DNA of 64,000 bases from [Clostridium] viride DSM 6836 (lineage in GTDB: Bacteria; Bacillota; Clostridia; Oscillospirales; Oscillospiraceae): NCBI GenBank assembly GCA_000620945.1, contig JHZO01000007.1, positions 1-64,000 of the forward strand, in the 5' to 3' direction. Positions 25,932 to 35,676 of this stretch are shown here, piece after piece (position 1 is the first letter of the stretch; the number at the start of each line of letters is the position of its first letter). Below the pieces are notes generated by a model. The model was not told where the DNA came from. It made no database searches and saw only the letters and a list, made by a program, of their open reading frames with translations. A program made the position numbers and the translations under genes.

Positions 25932-26218
25932 CACAATCACCTCCCGTGTAATTATAACATACTTTGAACGATTGGGTTCGTTTGTAGAGAATTCAAATGG
26001 TTAAAACATAAATATTGTCTGACCTTACATGAACTCAATGGGATCCTACAGAATTTGAATACCAGGGAATCATAGAATGTCACTTGATTGATATAGCATA
26101 AATTATTTACAGTCTCAAATTTGTTCGAAATATGAAGTAAAGAATTTTCAAAACTGTTAATGGAACTGCGATATTAAAATCCGTTTATGATATATGAAAT
26201 ATTTGAAATTGTTTTAAA

Positions 26219-26243
26219 CAGGGTAGCTGTTTCAGCTACCCTG
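26219..26243 (-). terminator. Second hairpin downstream of the zinc-ribbon gene
   Basis: Perfect 11-bp arms CAGGGTAGCTG/CAGCTACCCTG with a three-base loop. On the minus strand it is followed by TTTAAAACAATTT. Confidence 0.6.
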
Positions 26244-26404
26244 TCCATGTGTACTTCTATGCGTCAATCCTATTTACTGCTACCGCGATATACAAGACAG
26301 TTCAATCGGAGTATTTGGCAGTGTTATTTTCACTCTTGGGATTTGGAGACGATATTTCTATCTATGTTCTTACAGTAGTGAAAATTCACTTTTTCTGTTA
26401 GTTG

Positions 26405-26430
26405 AAAAAATCAGCCTGTACTCATACAGG
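26405..26430 (-). terminator. Terminator of the zinc-ribbon gene
   Basis: The stem CCTGTA/TACAGG with a four-base loop is followed on the minus strand by CTGATTTTTT, 26 bases after the gene end. Confidence 0.65.
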
Positions 26431-26455
26431 ATAAAGAAGCTATCCATCCAGAGCT

Positions 26456-29400
26456 TCATATAAAATGGCTTATTATGATCCTTCGCCCATTACAGTAAGT
26501 GCACGGATTATGCCCTCTGCGCTGCTTCATCAATCGCTCCCTGACAGACATAGTGTATTTATAATCGCATATACGACATTTCCACCAAACATAAACGGAA
26601 TTATTGTCTATGATATTATCCGGGTCAACATCAAGCAGACTGTTTTCAAGTTCAAGCCACTCCTCCATCAGATCTGGGTGCTTTACCTTAAATGTGTTTA
26701 CTCCCGGGAATGCTTTCCTTCCATTGCAGTACGGGCACGAATCATCGTCGACTTCGCGTTCACTAATCATTGCCCTGTATTCCCCATGGCATTCAGGGCA
26801 AATCCATCGCGCAGGAAATCGGTTGCTTTTCCTCACAGTATCAGCTGCCCGACTATTATTTGGCGACCACTCTGCTGCAAGCTTTGGGTCTGTTGTAAGC
26901 AAGTCGTTATAGCCTGCCAGAATCAAGTCTGCATTGCAATATGGGCATGCATCATCTCCAACCTTGCGCTCGTTGATTGGGCAAGAATACTCGCCTCCAC
27001 ACGTCTGACAGGTCCATCGTGCAGTCAGTGAGTAGCTTTTCATTACAGAATTAGGTGCACGGTTATTATTCGTTGACCATTCAGAAGCTAAGTCCGGATC
27101 TACTGTGCCAAGATCATTGTATCCTGGAAGCAATTTTGCGCCACTGCAGTATGGACATGCATGGTCCCCAGACTCTCTGTCTTTGATAATGGCGCTGTAT
27201 TCTCCACCACACTTCAGACAAATCCACAGTGCATAGAGGCGAAAACTTTTTCTTACAGTTTCAGCCCCTCGCTCATTATTCGACGACCATTGCATCGCAA
27301 GCTCAGGGTTTGTTGTAAGAAGGTCGTTGAAGCCGGGGAATACCGAATTCTTGTTGCAGTACGGGCACGAATCATCACCCACTTCACGTTCATTTACCGG
27401 ATACCGATACTCACCTCCACATGTTGGACAATTCCACAACGCATATGTTTTAATTTGTTTTCTCACAGTAGTTGGTCTGCGACGGTTATTCGGAGACCAT
27501 TCCATAACAAGCTCCGGATCTGTTGTGGTCAAATCATTGAATCCTCGGAGAGTTCTTGTTCCTGCACAAAAAGGACACGAGTCATCACCGACTGCTCTTT
27601 CATGAATTTTCGCCCTATATTCTCCGTGGCATTTCGGACAAACCCAAAACACAAAGATTCTGTAATTTCTCATCACAGAATCCGGCTCACAACTGTTGTT
27701 GAGAGACCATTCTGCCGCTAATTCCGGATCCGTCGTTGCCAAATCATTGACTCCCGTCCTGAATCGTATGCCCGAGCAGAACGGACATGAGCTGTCACCG
27801 AGTTTCCTCTCGGAAACATACTCGCTGTATTCTCCGCTACACTTGGGGCAAAGCCACTTTGCCAATCTGTGAGAACTTTTTCTGACTTCCCATACCTTGA
27901 GCTCATTATTCGGCGACCATTCTGCTGCCAGTTCCGGATTTGTTGTTACCAAGTCACTGACACCAATCAGCAGCCGCTTACCTGCACAATACGGACACTT
28001 ATAATCACCGACTTTGCGCTCTGCAATTATTTCACGATATTAACCACCACAATCCGGACAGAGCCAAAGTGCCGGTGTACGGTAATCACACATGACGGAT
28101 TCAGGTCCACGGTCATTATTGGGCGACCACTCTGTGGCCAATTGCGGGTCCGTGGCCTTAAGAGAGTTGCCTTCAACATCCAGCATAATGCCGTCGCAGA
28201 CAAGGCACCGATAATCGTTTTCTACTACCCGTTTTACCGCTGTAAAATAATGATGGCCCAGATTGCAGCAAAATCCATAGTACTTATATGCGCTATAAAA
28301 GCAATCCTCAGGCGCACATCCGTTTGCCTCATAGTCCCAGACATCGGCGATCTGAGAGTGAAGTGTCTGCAGGTCGTTTATGCCTCTTACAAGAACACGT
28401 TTGGAGCACACGGGGCAAACACCCTTCGAGCCAATATGGGCCCTTACAGACCTTTGGAAGTGGTGCCCCTCCGAACAAATCCACCATATAGAACCATCGC
28501 TGTTTTTGGGCGAGATATGGTCGACGGGGTCTGTGTTCCGTATTTCATCATAGCTTTCTACATATTTGCCGTATTCGGTTTTGAAGTCGTTTAAACCTGG
28601 AATGATCTTTCGATAAGTACAAACCGGGCAAGAAAACTGAGCTTTATTATTGAATGACGAAAAGGATGAAGTGAACTCATGACCTTTTTGGCAAACCCAT
28701 ATTGCTTCTTCTTGCGAACACCAGCTATGGTTTTCAAAAAGGGTGCCGTTCTTATTGCTATAGTAATCTCTATACTCAGGATGAACCTGGGAAAAGCTCT
28801 TTACTCGCTTTCCAAAAGGGTAGCATTCGCGGCAATAACCATATCCCTGAGAGCGAGTATAGACGAAGGCCTGCCAGGTGTGTCCTTTTTCACATCGCCA
28901 TGTTGCCTTGTACTTAGATTGTGGCGTAACATCATACGGTGTAAGTTCATTCTCGCGAGCCCATTCCTTTGCTAACTCCGAAAAAACCGTGCCAAAACTA
29001 TCCTCCGGCTTTACCATAGTTCCGTGACAGTATGGGCATCCTTTTAACCCCTCTTTTATTGTGCGGAGCATAGATACCAATGAAGATGAGTATTCACCAT
29101 GGGTTTCACATATCCAGAGGAACTTTTTACGATAATCAGTCCCCGTGAGTTCTGAGAGTTTTTGCTTATTTCTTTCAGAGTACCGTGCGATCAGATCCGG
29201 ATACTGTTGGCCAAACGATATTACTCGTTTATTTCGGGCACAGGCAGGGCATTTGGTAATATAGATGTTTCCGTTTTTGTCTTTTCTTGTTCTCCCATAA
29301 ATTGGCGCCATCCATTGATAACAACACACATGACACTGCCATTTCAAGCGTGTATGTGAGCCTATACCAAGCGTTGCAGCGTCAATATCCGGGTTGAGTT

Positions 29401-29902
29401 CCTGCTTAAAATCCATCCTGAGTTCCGGGTACACCGTAGAAAAATCATTGAAACCGCCCATGATCCGTACTCCCACATTGCAGCACGGACATAAATCATT
29501 TTTACGGCTCGCAATCACAGCTTCCCAGCTGTAACCGCAGTTGGGACATTTCCAAAAAGCAGTATCCAGAGATTTCGCAGATATATCTTCCGGATTCGCT
29601 TTATTCTTTTCAGCGTCCCAAAATTTCATCATGTACGGTTTGCCAATCACTCTGGACCTCAGATGTTTACAAGCAGGGCAGCTCTGATTCTGAAATACAA
29701 AGCTGTTAAGTGCACGACGAAAACTATGACCGCGTTCTTTGCAAAGCCAAAAAACTGCTTGATTCGAGCTTGCTCGCACTTCTTCCGGTTTTACTGTGTT
29801 GTTTTTATAATCCCACATTTCCTTCGCCGCAGCACATTTCTCAAACAGTTTACAAGACTGCTTCTCAGGCTTCTCGGCTTCAACATTTTTCTGTAATCTC
29901 AT
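26456..29902 (-). pseudogene. Giant tandem zinc-ribbon (DUF4379-like) protein, one in-frame TAA
   Basis: One reading frame of 1,148 codons encodes about 16 units of a zinc-ribbon repeat with two C-x2-C knuckles, like the probable zinc-ribbon domain DUF4379 (typical unit: TTDPELAAEWSPNN, WxCPxCxGEY, ER, DDSCPYC). A single TAA at 28040-28042 replaces the Glu codon expected in CGGEYR. Reading continues in the same frame without other stops for 528 codons. The first 620 residues hold eight diverged units. The later part has units of exactly 70 residues. The ATG overlaps the stop of the upstream coiled-coil gene by four bases. Many metal sites suggest nucleic-acid binding, but the function is unknown. 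It may yield a 620-residue product, a readthrough product, or be dead. Confidence 0.75.
26687..28156 (-). repeat. Seven tandem 210-bp coding repeats
   Basis: Within the zinc-ribbon gene seven units have exactly the same length of 70 codons (boundaries at 28156, 27946, 27736, 27526, 27316, 27106, 26896). An eighth, diverged unit starts at 26686. Identical length points to recent tandem duplication, or to strict spacing between ribbons. There is no spacer and no palindromic repeat, so it is not a CRISPR array. Confidence 0.85.
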
Positions 29903-30579
29903 TGGCCAAACCCATTCATCAGACTATTTATTGCGCTGTGCTTGAATTTTTTGATTTCGGTGCTCGCTGTTACCAGATTTTCTTCTACTGCACCCGGGGC
30001 AACAATCTGGTTTGCAATTTCCAGAAGGCCTTCCTTTTCAAGCAAAGTGTTCGCTATTTCAGGGTAGATATAGGTATCAATAATCCTTTTCAATTTCTGG
30101 ATTGTGGTATCTTTCACCTGCATTGCAGAATACTCAGCCTTTTCCGCTTTCACAGCCAGTTTCGTTTGCAACGACAGATTTTCCTGCATTAGTTCAGCAT
30201 TGGTCATTTCAAGTTCTTTGGCTTTTTTGAATGTCCTAGCCGCAGAAGATGCGATGGACGCATAATAGTTATCGCGCTGGGTCAACGCTACCACCAGTCG
30301 ATCCTTTGTCATATTAACCTCAAGAAAATTGGCAACGTCCAGAGGGTGGAACGAAACAATCTCACGATGTATGTCATCTTCGTTTTTGGAGTTGAGCATC
30401 GTAATATATTTGCGCGCCTGGGCGTCCCGTCGTATCAGATAGTCTGCAACATCAACGCCCTTGTTGCGGAGATAGACGCCAAGGGACGGAATGCTAATTT
30501 TTTCGCCGGGCTTCTCAAAATGGAACACATCAATAAATCTTATCAGTTCATCTGTTGTGATTTTCTTCGCTCTTGCCAC
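29899..30579 (-). CDS. Coiled-coil protein of the recombinase operon
   Basis: A 226-residue protein. An N-terminal domain (about 1-95) looks helical and DNA-binding-like (TTDELIRFIDVFHFE, IPSLGVYLRNKGVDV). A long heptad-rich helix lies at about 110-175 (AARTFKKAKELEMTNAELM). I do not recognise a named family. Its place after a large tyrosine recombinase recalls the small TnpC-type helper of Tn554-like elements, but this is inference from position and coiled coil only. The start is GTG at 30579 after GGAGGAGG, inside the end of the recombinase gene (32-base overlap). Confidence 0.65.
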   Translation of the reverse strand: MARAKKITTDELIRFIDVFHFEKPGEKISIPSLGVYLRNKGVDVADYLIRRDAQARKYITMLNSKNEDDIHREIVSFHPLDVANFLEVNMTKDRLVVALTQRDNYYASIASSAARTFKKAKELEMTNAELMQENLSLQTKLAVKAEKAEYSAMQVKDTTIQKLKRIIDTYIYPEIANTLLEKEGLLEIANQIVAPGAVEENLVTASTEIKKFKHSAINSLMNGFGQ

Positions 30580-32215
30580 TTTCTTCCTCCTCCATTGTCT
30601 CCATCAGATACTGTTGATATGAATATTCTGCACTGCGCAAGTTGAGCAGTGCCTGCATAATCTCCTCCGGGTCACCTCTTGTTTTCCGCACCCGCTTTAC
30701 AATCTCATCAAGACTGGCGCATTCCTTTTCAATCATCCCTTTATACAAGTCTTTCGAATCTCCGAACATTTTTCCTTCATCCCGATGATAAGTGCAAGCC
30801 TTACAATATCCAATTTCACCCGAGGGTCCGGCTACCTTATAGCAGTCGGAAAAACCACCCATGCGCATATGTGCGGAGTAGCATCTGCTATTATCCTCCA
30901 ACAAGGTAAACTCACCGATACGAAGGGCACTTTTGGACTCGGAGATTGAGTACATCTGTTTCCCTTTGAGCATTTTTTTGTATTGGCGATATGTCTTGCA
31001 TTCAATCATCTGCGAAATATTCGCGTAGTAATTCGATGCCATATCTGGTTCATCGTGCCCGGCAAGCATCATCGCAATCATAGGTGTTGCACCTTCAGCG
31101 ATTATGTTGATCAGTGACAGGTGTCTTGTGTCGCCGAGGTGCAGATAATTGATCTCTCTGTCCTTCAAGCGCATATCTCCGCGTTCAAAAACAATGGTGT
31201 AACCATACCGCCCATTGATAACCTCTTCAAAGAAGTATCGAAGACATGTCGATAGGTTGACATAGGTATAATAACGGCTTGTATACGGCTTACAGCGATC
31301 CCATTTGGCATAATGCGTGTCTGCGATAAACAGCGTTTGAATATCAGTGCCAAAATAGTCTTTTGTTTCTTCGAGATACCATTCGATTTCCTTGACCAGA
31401 TGCTCCGGAATCTCATAATTCTTCATAATGTAGTCTTCATCGATTCTATAGGATATGGTTTTTTCACTTCCCTTTATCTTATTCTTTCGGATACTTAGAA
31501 ACGTTCGGTCACCACTTATGCGCAAGCAGTTTCGCGGTGTTAGAACAAACTCACGGGGGCGCATCGGGATAATACCGGAAATATGCCACCACAGGTAAAT
31601 AGGGAAAAAGAACAGCTTTTCTCTCAAATCCTCCGACTCAGCCCAGAAACTGTCCACGATATCTCCAAACCGAAAATAGCTCTCAAAAGCAGCAAGCTGT
31701 CTTTGGCCTGGCTTATTTTTTGCGCGGATTTGATCATCCACAGCATCAAGACTGTCAAGAATATAGGAAAGCTCATTTTCTCTGCCCTCTGCCGGTAGCA
31801 TAGAAAAGAATTCGGCTACTTTGTTGACAAAGATAACTCCTTGTTCATTTGCCAAATCAAAAAGATTCGTTACAGAGTAAGCTATAACCTTTTTTACCCC
31901 ATTAATAATGCTTTGAAGTGAGTCTATCGCCAGCTGGCCCATCTGGCACATGATATAGGTCTTTAGGCATTTCTTGAACTGCAGAAGATCTATATGCAGA
32001 AACTTGGAGAATTGCTCGAATTCGGCCACTGAAATGCAGAAATTGAATCTGTAGTTCGCATATTCGTCGCAAACCGCCCAAACATCCTCATCAAAAAAGC
32101 CTCCACGGAACACATTCTTTTCTTTATATGCATAAAATAGTGATTCTGCTTCCCGGATTGATATGTGGTCAAAATCGGGTATCGACAGAATAGAAGTGAA
32201 TTTACTTTTTTCCAT
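30548..32215 (-). CDS. Large tyrosine recombinase (TnpB/integrase-like)
   Basis: A 555-residue protein whose middle (about 210-420) fits a tyrosine recombinase. The first Arg is in IPMRPREF. The second motif is HLGDTRHLSLINI (a variant of H-x-x-R), then LAGHDEPDMASNYYANI with His and the candidate nucleophile Tyr. The long N-terminal helical part (1-200) would be the core-binding region. The C-terminus has a Cys/His cluster (DCYKV, YCKACTYH) that may bind zinc, as in some Tn554-type TnpB proteins. The ATG follows AAAGGTG. It overlaps genes on both sides, forming a tight operon with them. It is a likely mover of the 26.4-33.2 kb module. Confidence 0.8.
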   Translation of the reverse strand: MEKSKFTSILSIPDFDHISIREAESLFYAYKEKNVFRGGFFDEDVWAVCDEYANYRFNFCISVAEFEQFSKFLHIDLLQFKKCLKTYIMCQMGQLAIDSLQSIINGVKKVIAYSVTNLFDLANEQGVIFVNKVAEFFSMLPAEGRENELSYILDSLDAVDDQIRAKNKPGQRQLAAFESYFRFGDIVDSFWAESEDLREKLFFFPIYLWWHISGIIPMRPREFVLTPRNCLRISGDRTFLSIRKNKIKGSEKTISYRIDEDYIMKNYEIPEHLVKEIEWYLEETKDYFGTDIQTLFIADTHYAKWDRCKPYTSRYYTYVNLSTCLRYFFEEVINGRYGYTIVFERGDMRLKDREINYLHLGDTRHLSLINIIAEGATPMIAMMLAGHDEPDMASNYYANISQMIECKTYRQYKKMLKGKQMYSISESKSALRIGEFTLLEDNSRCYSAHMRMGGFSDCYKVAGPSGEIGYCKACTYHRDEGKMFGDSKDLYKGMIEKECASLDEIVKRVRKTRGDPEEIMQALLNLRSAEYSYQQYLMETMEEEESGKSEENHNR

Positions 32216-32432
32216 AGTTCACCTTTCTAATGATTTCTTCCAGAGACTTTACGGCAACGTTACCATACTGCTCCTCAATGCACTGGAGCATTTCCTCCAT
32301 CGCAGGCAAGACCACGTCGGACGCAATTGCCTTATATCGCTTTTTCTGCAATTCATTTTCAGTCTCTTTGTAAAGTAATATAATTGCATATTTTGAAATA
32401 GTGAAGCCAGTTCTGGAAACCCTGCCGGTCAT
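32202..32432 (-). CDS. Small ORF at the head of the recombinase operon
   Basis: A protein of about 76 residues, mostly helical and charged (KYAIILLYKETENELQKKRYKAI, then LEEIIRKVNYGKK). It overlaps the recombinase start by 14 bases. There is no clear ribosome site for the ATG at 32432; TTG at 32441 is the other option. Family unknown. It could be a regulator or excision factor, judged only from its place. Confidence 0.45.
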   Translation of the reverse strand: MTGRVSRTGFTISKYAIILLYKETENELQKKRYKAIASDVVLPAMEEMLQCIEEQYGNVAVKSLEEIIRKVNYGKK

Positions 32433-32468
32433 TTTAATCAAAAAATATTTTTTGGAGGATGTTCTGTC

Positions 32469-33221
32469 GTGGCAAATTTTAAAAATACCGGAGCAAAAAT
32501 GAATGATGACACCGGGAAACGATTAGGTGAAATGCGAAGATTCAGGCATTTCACGCAAAGCGACCTGGCTGATAAGATGGATGTTTCGAGGCAAATCATC
32601 AGCTCGTGGGAAAATGGAAAATCAATTCCCTTGAATAGAATGAAACAACTGTGTCGAGAGCTTGATGTGGAAGTTGATTATTTCTACTCCCAGAAGTTGC
32701 AAAGCGCTGAGCAGTATGTTTGGGTGCTGGAAAATGTAAGAGACCTCAAATACATCGTCAATCGCACAGTACACATGTTGCCCAATGAAAAAAGAGAAAG
32801 CGGCAAGGATTATGTCATGAAATCCGTTCGTGATATCGTATCCGGCCTGTACCAGATTTCGATTTCAGCCAGAGATCCAGATGCAGTTTACAAAGATGCA
32901 GTCTCATCCCTTGACGCTGTGAGGAACTATATCCGGATGGTTATGCGTGACAAGACCAGATCACTCGATATAGAAGCCCGTGCTGTGCAAAAGAATCACG
33001 CAGAAATGGATCAAATTGAATTTGAGTTTTTAAAAGGAACGGCTATGGCTGCAGAGGAAGCAAGCGAAATTGAGCTTATCTATAAGGACGGTCAGAACAA
33101 GGGAAAGATAAAGGACTGGGAGAAAAGACGATTGCAAATGCTCCTATCTCCTGCCGGTTTTCGGCTCCTTACTCCCGAAACATTTTCAGCACTGAAAGCT
33201 TATCTGGAGCAAAGCGATTGA
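32469..33221 (+). CDS. XRE-family transcriptional regulator, divergent
   Basis: A 250-residue protein with an N-terminal helix-turn-helix of the XRE type (LGEMRRFRHFTQSDLADKM, VSRQIISSWENGKSIP, then DVEVDYF). A long C-terminal region of unknown fold follows. It is transcribed away from the recombinase operon with only a short shared upstream region, the usual layout of a self-regulating control gene for a mobile element. The start is GTG at 32469 after GGAGGA; ATG at 32499 after CGGAG is an alternative that begins nearer the HTH. Confidence 0.8.
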   Translation: MANFKNTGAKMNDDTGKRLGEMRRFRHFTQSDLADKMDVSRQIISSWENGKSIPLNRMKQLCRELDVEVDYFYSQKLQSAEQYVWVLENVRDLKYIVNRTVHMLPNEKRESGKDYVMKSVRDIVSGLYQISISARDPDAVYKDAVSSLDAVRNYIRMVMRDKTRSLDIEARAVQKNHAEMDQIEFEFLKGTAMAAEEASEIELIYKDGQNKGKIKDWEKRRLQMLLSPAGFRLLTPETFSALKAYLEQSD

Positions 33222-33270
33222 TGACTCTGCAATCGATTGCACGATGAAATCATTTTCGAAAAATAAAAAA

Positions 33271-33308
33271 AGACGAGGGATCAGCCCTGTTAGGCCAATC
33301 TCTCGTCT
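33271..33308 (+). terminator. Terminator of the XRE regulator gene
   Basis: The 10-bp stem AGACGAGGGA/TCTCTCGTCT has one G:T pair and is followed by ATCATTTT. Confidence 0.75.
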
Positions 33309-33438
33309 ATCATTTTACACAGAACTTTAGTTGTGTGAATCGTTGGATCGTTCGTTTTTAGCTGTTTTTTCAAAATGCAAATTCAACACTTCTCCTGAAT
33401 AAAGTTCATTATTTCGTCCATTTTCAGAAAAATTTTTT

Positions 33439-35673
33439 TCACATTTGCTGCGCCTTTGCAAGGCGCACTAAGCGAGCGCGCAGACCACTGTATCGACGGG
33501 TAGGACGATCGTTTTTGGCCATACGGGCGAGAACCGCATCGTCTCCAACCACGATGAGGAGCTCTTTGGCCCGGGTAATGCCGGTATACAGTACGCCACG
33601 AGTTTGCAACATGGCAGCGGCATCCGGTGCACAGAGAATGACGGCGCGGTATTCACTGCCTTGGGACTTATGTACGGTAATGGCCCAAGCAGGCTCCAGC
33701 TGATGCAAAAGGTCGGGGGTATACTCGGCAAAGCGACCGTCAAAATCCACCACGAGGATGCCGCTTTTCGGATCTACCCGGTCAATGCGCCCGATGTCCC
33801 CGTTGAAGATTCCGATTCCGAACTCCTTTCCGGAGCGGTCTTGCCAGAGAAGATCGTAGTTGTTTTTCACCTGCATGACCCGGTCGCCGGTGCGAAAACA
33901 TTGTTCGCCAAACATGCGTTCCGGTTTTTGGGGATCAGGAGGATTCAGCGCGGCCTGCAACGTCGCATTTAACGACACGGTGCCAAGGGCTCCCCGGCGG
34001 GTGGGGGAGAGGACTTGGATGTGTTCCGGGGGAATCCCCATTTTTTCCGGAAGCCGTACCCGGCAAAGTTCCACCAGGGTAGCTAGGGCGCTGTCCGGTT
34101 CCATCCGGCGGAGAAAAAAGAAATCACTGCTGGCACTGTTGGTTAGCTCCGGAGGCTCTCCCTGATTGACACAGTGCGCATTGCGAATGATGGAAGAAAG
34201 AGCAGCTTGGCGGAAGATTTCGGTTAAGGACAGTGTCGGGATGGTCCCGGAACGGAGCAAGTCGGAAAGGACGTTGCCGGGGCCCACGGACGGAAGCTGG
34301 TGAGGGTCCCCAACTAAAATCAAGCGGCAGTCATTGCGCAGAGCAGACAGCAAGGCGGCCATAAGGGGCAAATCCACCATGGAGGCTTCGTCTACAATGA
34401 CGGCATCCGCCGCTAAGGGGTTTTGATCATCTCGGGCAAAGGTTAAGTTGCCATGCTTGGTATCGTAGCGCGTTTCGAGCAAACGATGTATGGTAGCGGC
34501 CTCCATGCCGCAGGCCTCGGACAGACGCTTTGCAGCGCGCCCGGTGGGTGCGGTGAGCACCGTATGGAGGCCCATGGCCTCAAAGAGTGCTAAGACCGCA
34601 CGCAGGGAGGTGGTTTTACCCGTACCTGGACCGCCTGTAAGAAGCATGACTTGGCGACAGGCCGCCGTATGGACGGCCTGTCGCTGCAAGGGAGCATAGG
34701 TCATCCCCGTCTCCCCTTCGATCCGATCCAAGAGCTTGTCCACGGAAACGGTGGAGGAAAGCTCTTCTTGTGCCATGGTGGAGAGACGATGGGCCACGCT
34801 GCATTCACAGTCATAGAGTCTTCCCCAATAGCAAGCGTCTTCCCCCGCAATCTCGGAACAGACTAAGCTGCCGCCCTCTTGCAGGGAAAGCATCGCATCG
34901 CCCAAGCGATCCTCGGGAACCGATAAGAGCTGCGCAGTCGCAGCGAGGAGTTTTCCTCGGGGGAGAAAGACATGACCATGATCGGAATTGTGGATCAGTT
35001 CAAACAGAAGTCCAGCTTCTAAGCGAAGTTGGTTTTCGTTGGGAAAGCCAAGAGAGAGCGCAAGGGCATCGGCCGTATGAAAGGCTGCGCCGATGCTCTC
35101 GTCCGTCAGCACATAGGGGTTGGTTCGAATGGCGGTTAGAGCAGCATCTCCATAGCGGCGGTAGAGGGGCATGGCTGCCTGCAAGGGGAGATTGTGGGCG
35201 GAAAGGAAGTCCAGGAGGCGACGCATGGAGACCTGCAAGCGGAGGGCTTCGCTCATGGCCCGGGCTCTTCTTGGCGTAATGCCCGGAAGCTCTGTAAGCT
35301 TCTCGGGAGCTTCCTCGATGACGGTGAGGGCCTCTGCACCAAAGGCGTCCACCAAACGGCGGGCGGTCACCGCACCAATGCCTCGAATGGCACCCGAGGC
35401 AAGGTAGCGGTACACCGCATCTTCGCCCGTCGGGAGCGTGCGCTCCACAATTTCAGCTTTCAGCTGGGTTCCGTATGTACTATGCTGTTCCCAAGTGCCG
35501 TGCACCGCCAGCCCTTCTCCCGGAGCAATCCCTGGCATACACCCAACCACCGTGAGTTCACCCTCGTCGCCACCATCCACTCGCAGGACGGTATACCCGT
35601 TCTCCTCATTGCGAAAAATCACGGAGGAGACGGTACCTTCTAAGTAGCTGAGTTCATAGAGCAAATTCTCCAT
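33439..35673 (-). CDS. recD2: RecD2-type DNA helicase
   Basis: A 744-residue superfamily 1 helicase that moves 5' to 3'. An N-terminal OB-like domain and helix-hairpin-helix repeats (about 100-180) precede the helicase core. Walker A is GGPGTGKTTS, Walker B is VIVDEASMVD, motif III region is LVGDPHQLPSVGPG, and the C-terminal motif is WAITVHKSQGSEY. This is the RecD2 form found in bacteria without RecBC. It is the last gene of the radC-uvrB-uvrA operon. Downstream on the same strand should be comF, but the island lies between them. Confidence 0.95.
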   Translation of the reverse strand: MENLLYELSYLEGTVSSVIFRNEENGYTVLRVDGGDEGELTVVGCMPGIAPGEGLAVHGTWEQHSTYGTQLKAEIVERTLPTGEDAVYRYLASGAIRGIGAVTARRLVDAFGAEALTVIEEAPEKLTELPGITPRRARAMSEALRLQVSMRRLLDFLSAHNLPLQAAMPLYRRYGDAALTAIRTNPYVLTDESIGAAFHTADALALSLGFPNENQLRLEAGLLFELIHNSDHGHVFLPRGKLLAATAQLLSVPEDRLGDAMLSLQEGGSLVCSEIAGEDACYWGRLYDCECSVAHRLSTMAQEELSSTVSVDKLLDRIEGETGMTYAPLQRQAVHTAACRQVMLLTGGPGTGKTTSLRAVLALFEAMGLHTVLTAPTGRAAKRLSEACGMEAATIHRLLETRYDTKHGNLTFARDDQNPLAADAVIVDEASMVDLPLMAALLSALRNDCRLILVGDPHQLPSVGPGNVLSDLLRSGTIPTLSLTEIFRQAALSSIIRNAHCVNQGEPPELTNSASSDFFFLRRMEPDSALATLVELCRVRLPEKMGIPPEHIQVLSPTRRGALGTVSLNATLQAALNPPDPQKPERMFGEQCFRTGDRVMQVKNNYDLLWQDRSGKEFGIGIFNGDIGRIDRVDPKSGILVVDFDGRFAEYTPDLLHQLEPAWAITVHKSQGSEYRAVILCAPDAAAMLQTRGVLYTGITRAKELLIVVGDDAVLARMAKNDRPTRRYSGLRARLVRLAKAQQM

Positions 35674-35676
35674 CGA

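Larger units (their letters stand above)
25932..26455. other. Intergenic region between two island modules
   Basis: These 523 bases hold no convincing gene. Seen: GGGAGGTG and TATAAT upstream of the fusion gene; GAACGATTGGGTTCGTTTGT at 25966-25985, similar to a site at 33337; and two minus-strand hairpins, listed separately. Confidence 0.4.

Noticed and set aside
25966-25980. LexA box upstream of the nuclease-recombinase fusion
   Set aside because: GAAC and GTTC are six bases apart instead of four.
26687-28156. Regular 210-bp repeats as a CRISPR array
   Set aside because: The unit is coding throughout, far too long, and without unique spacers or cas genes.
26465-28594. Long plus-strand open frames (up to 241 codons) opposite the zinc-ribbon gene
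   Set aside because: They arise from the periodic antisense of the repeats. They are rich in Cys/Ile/Thr with no domain, have no ribosome sites, and the minus-strand protein is clearly real.
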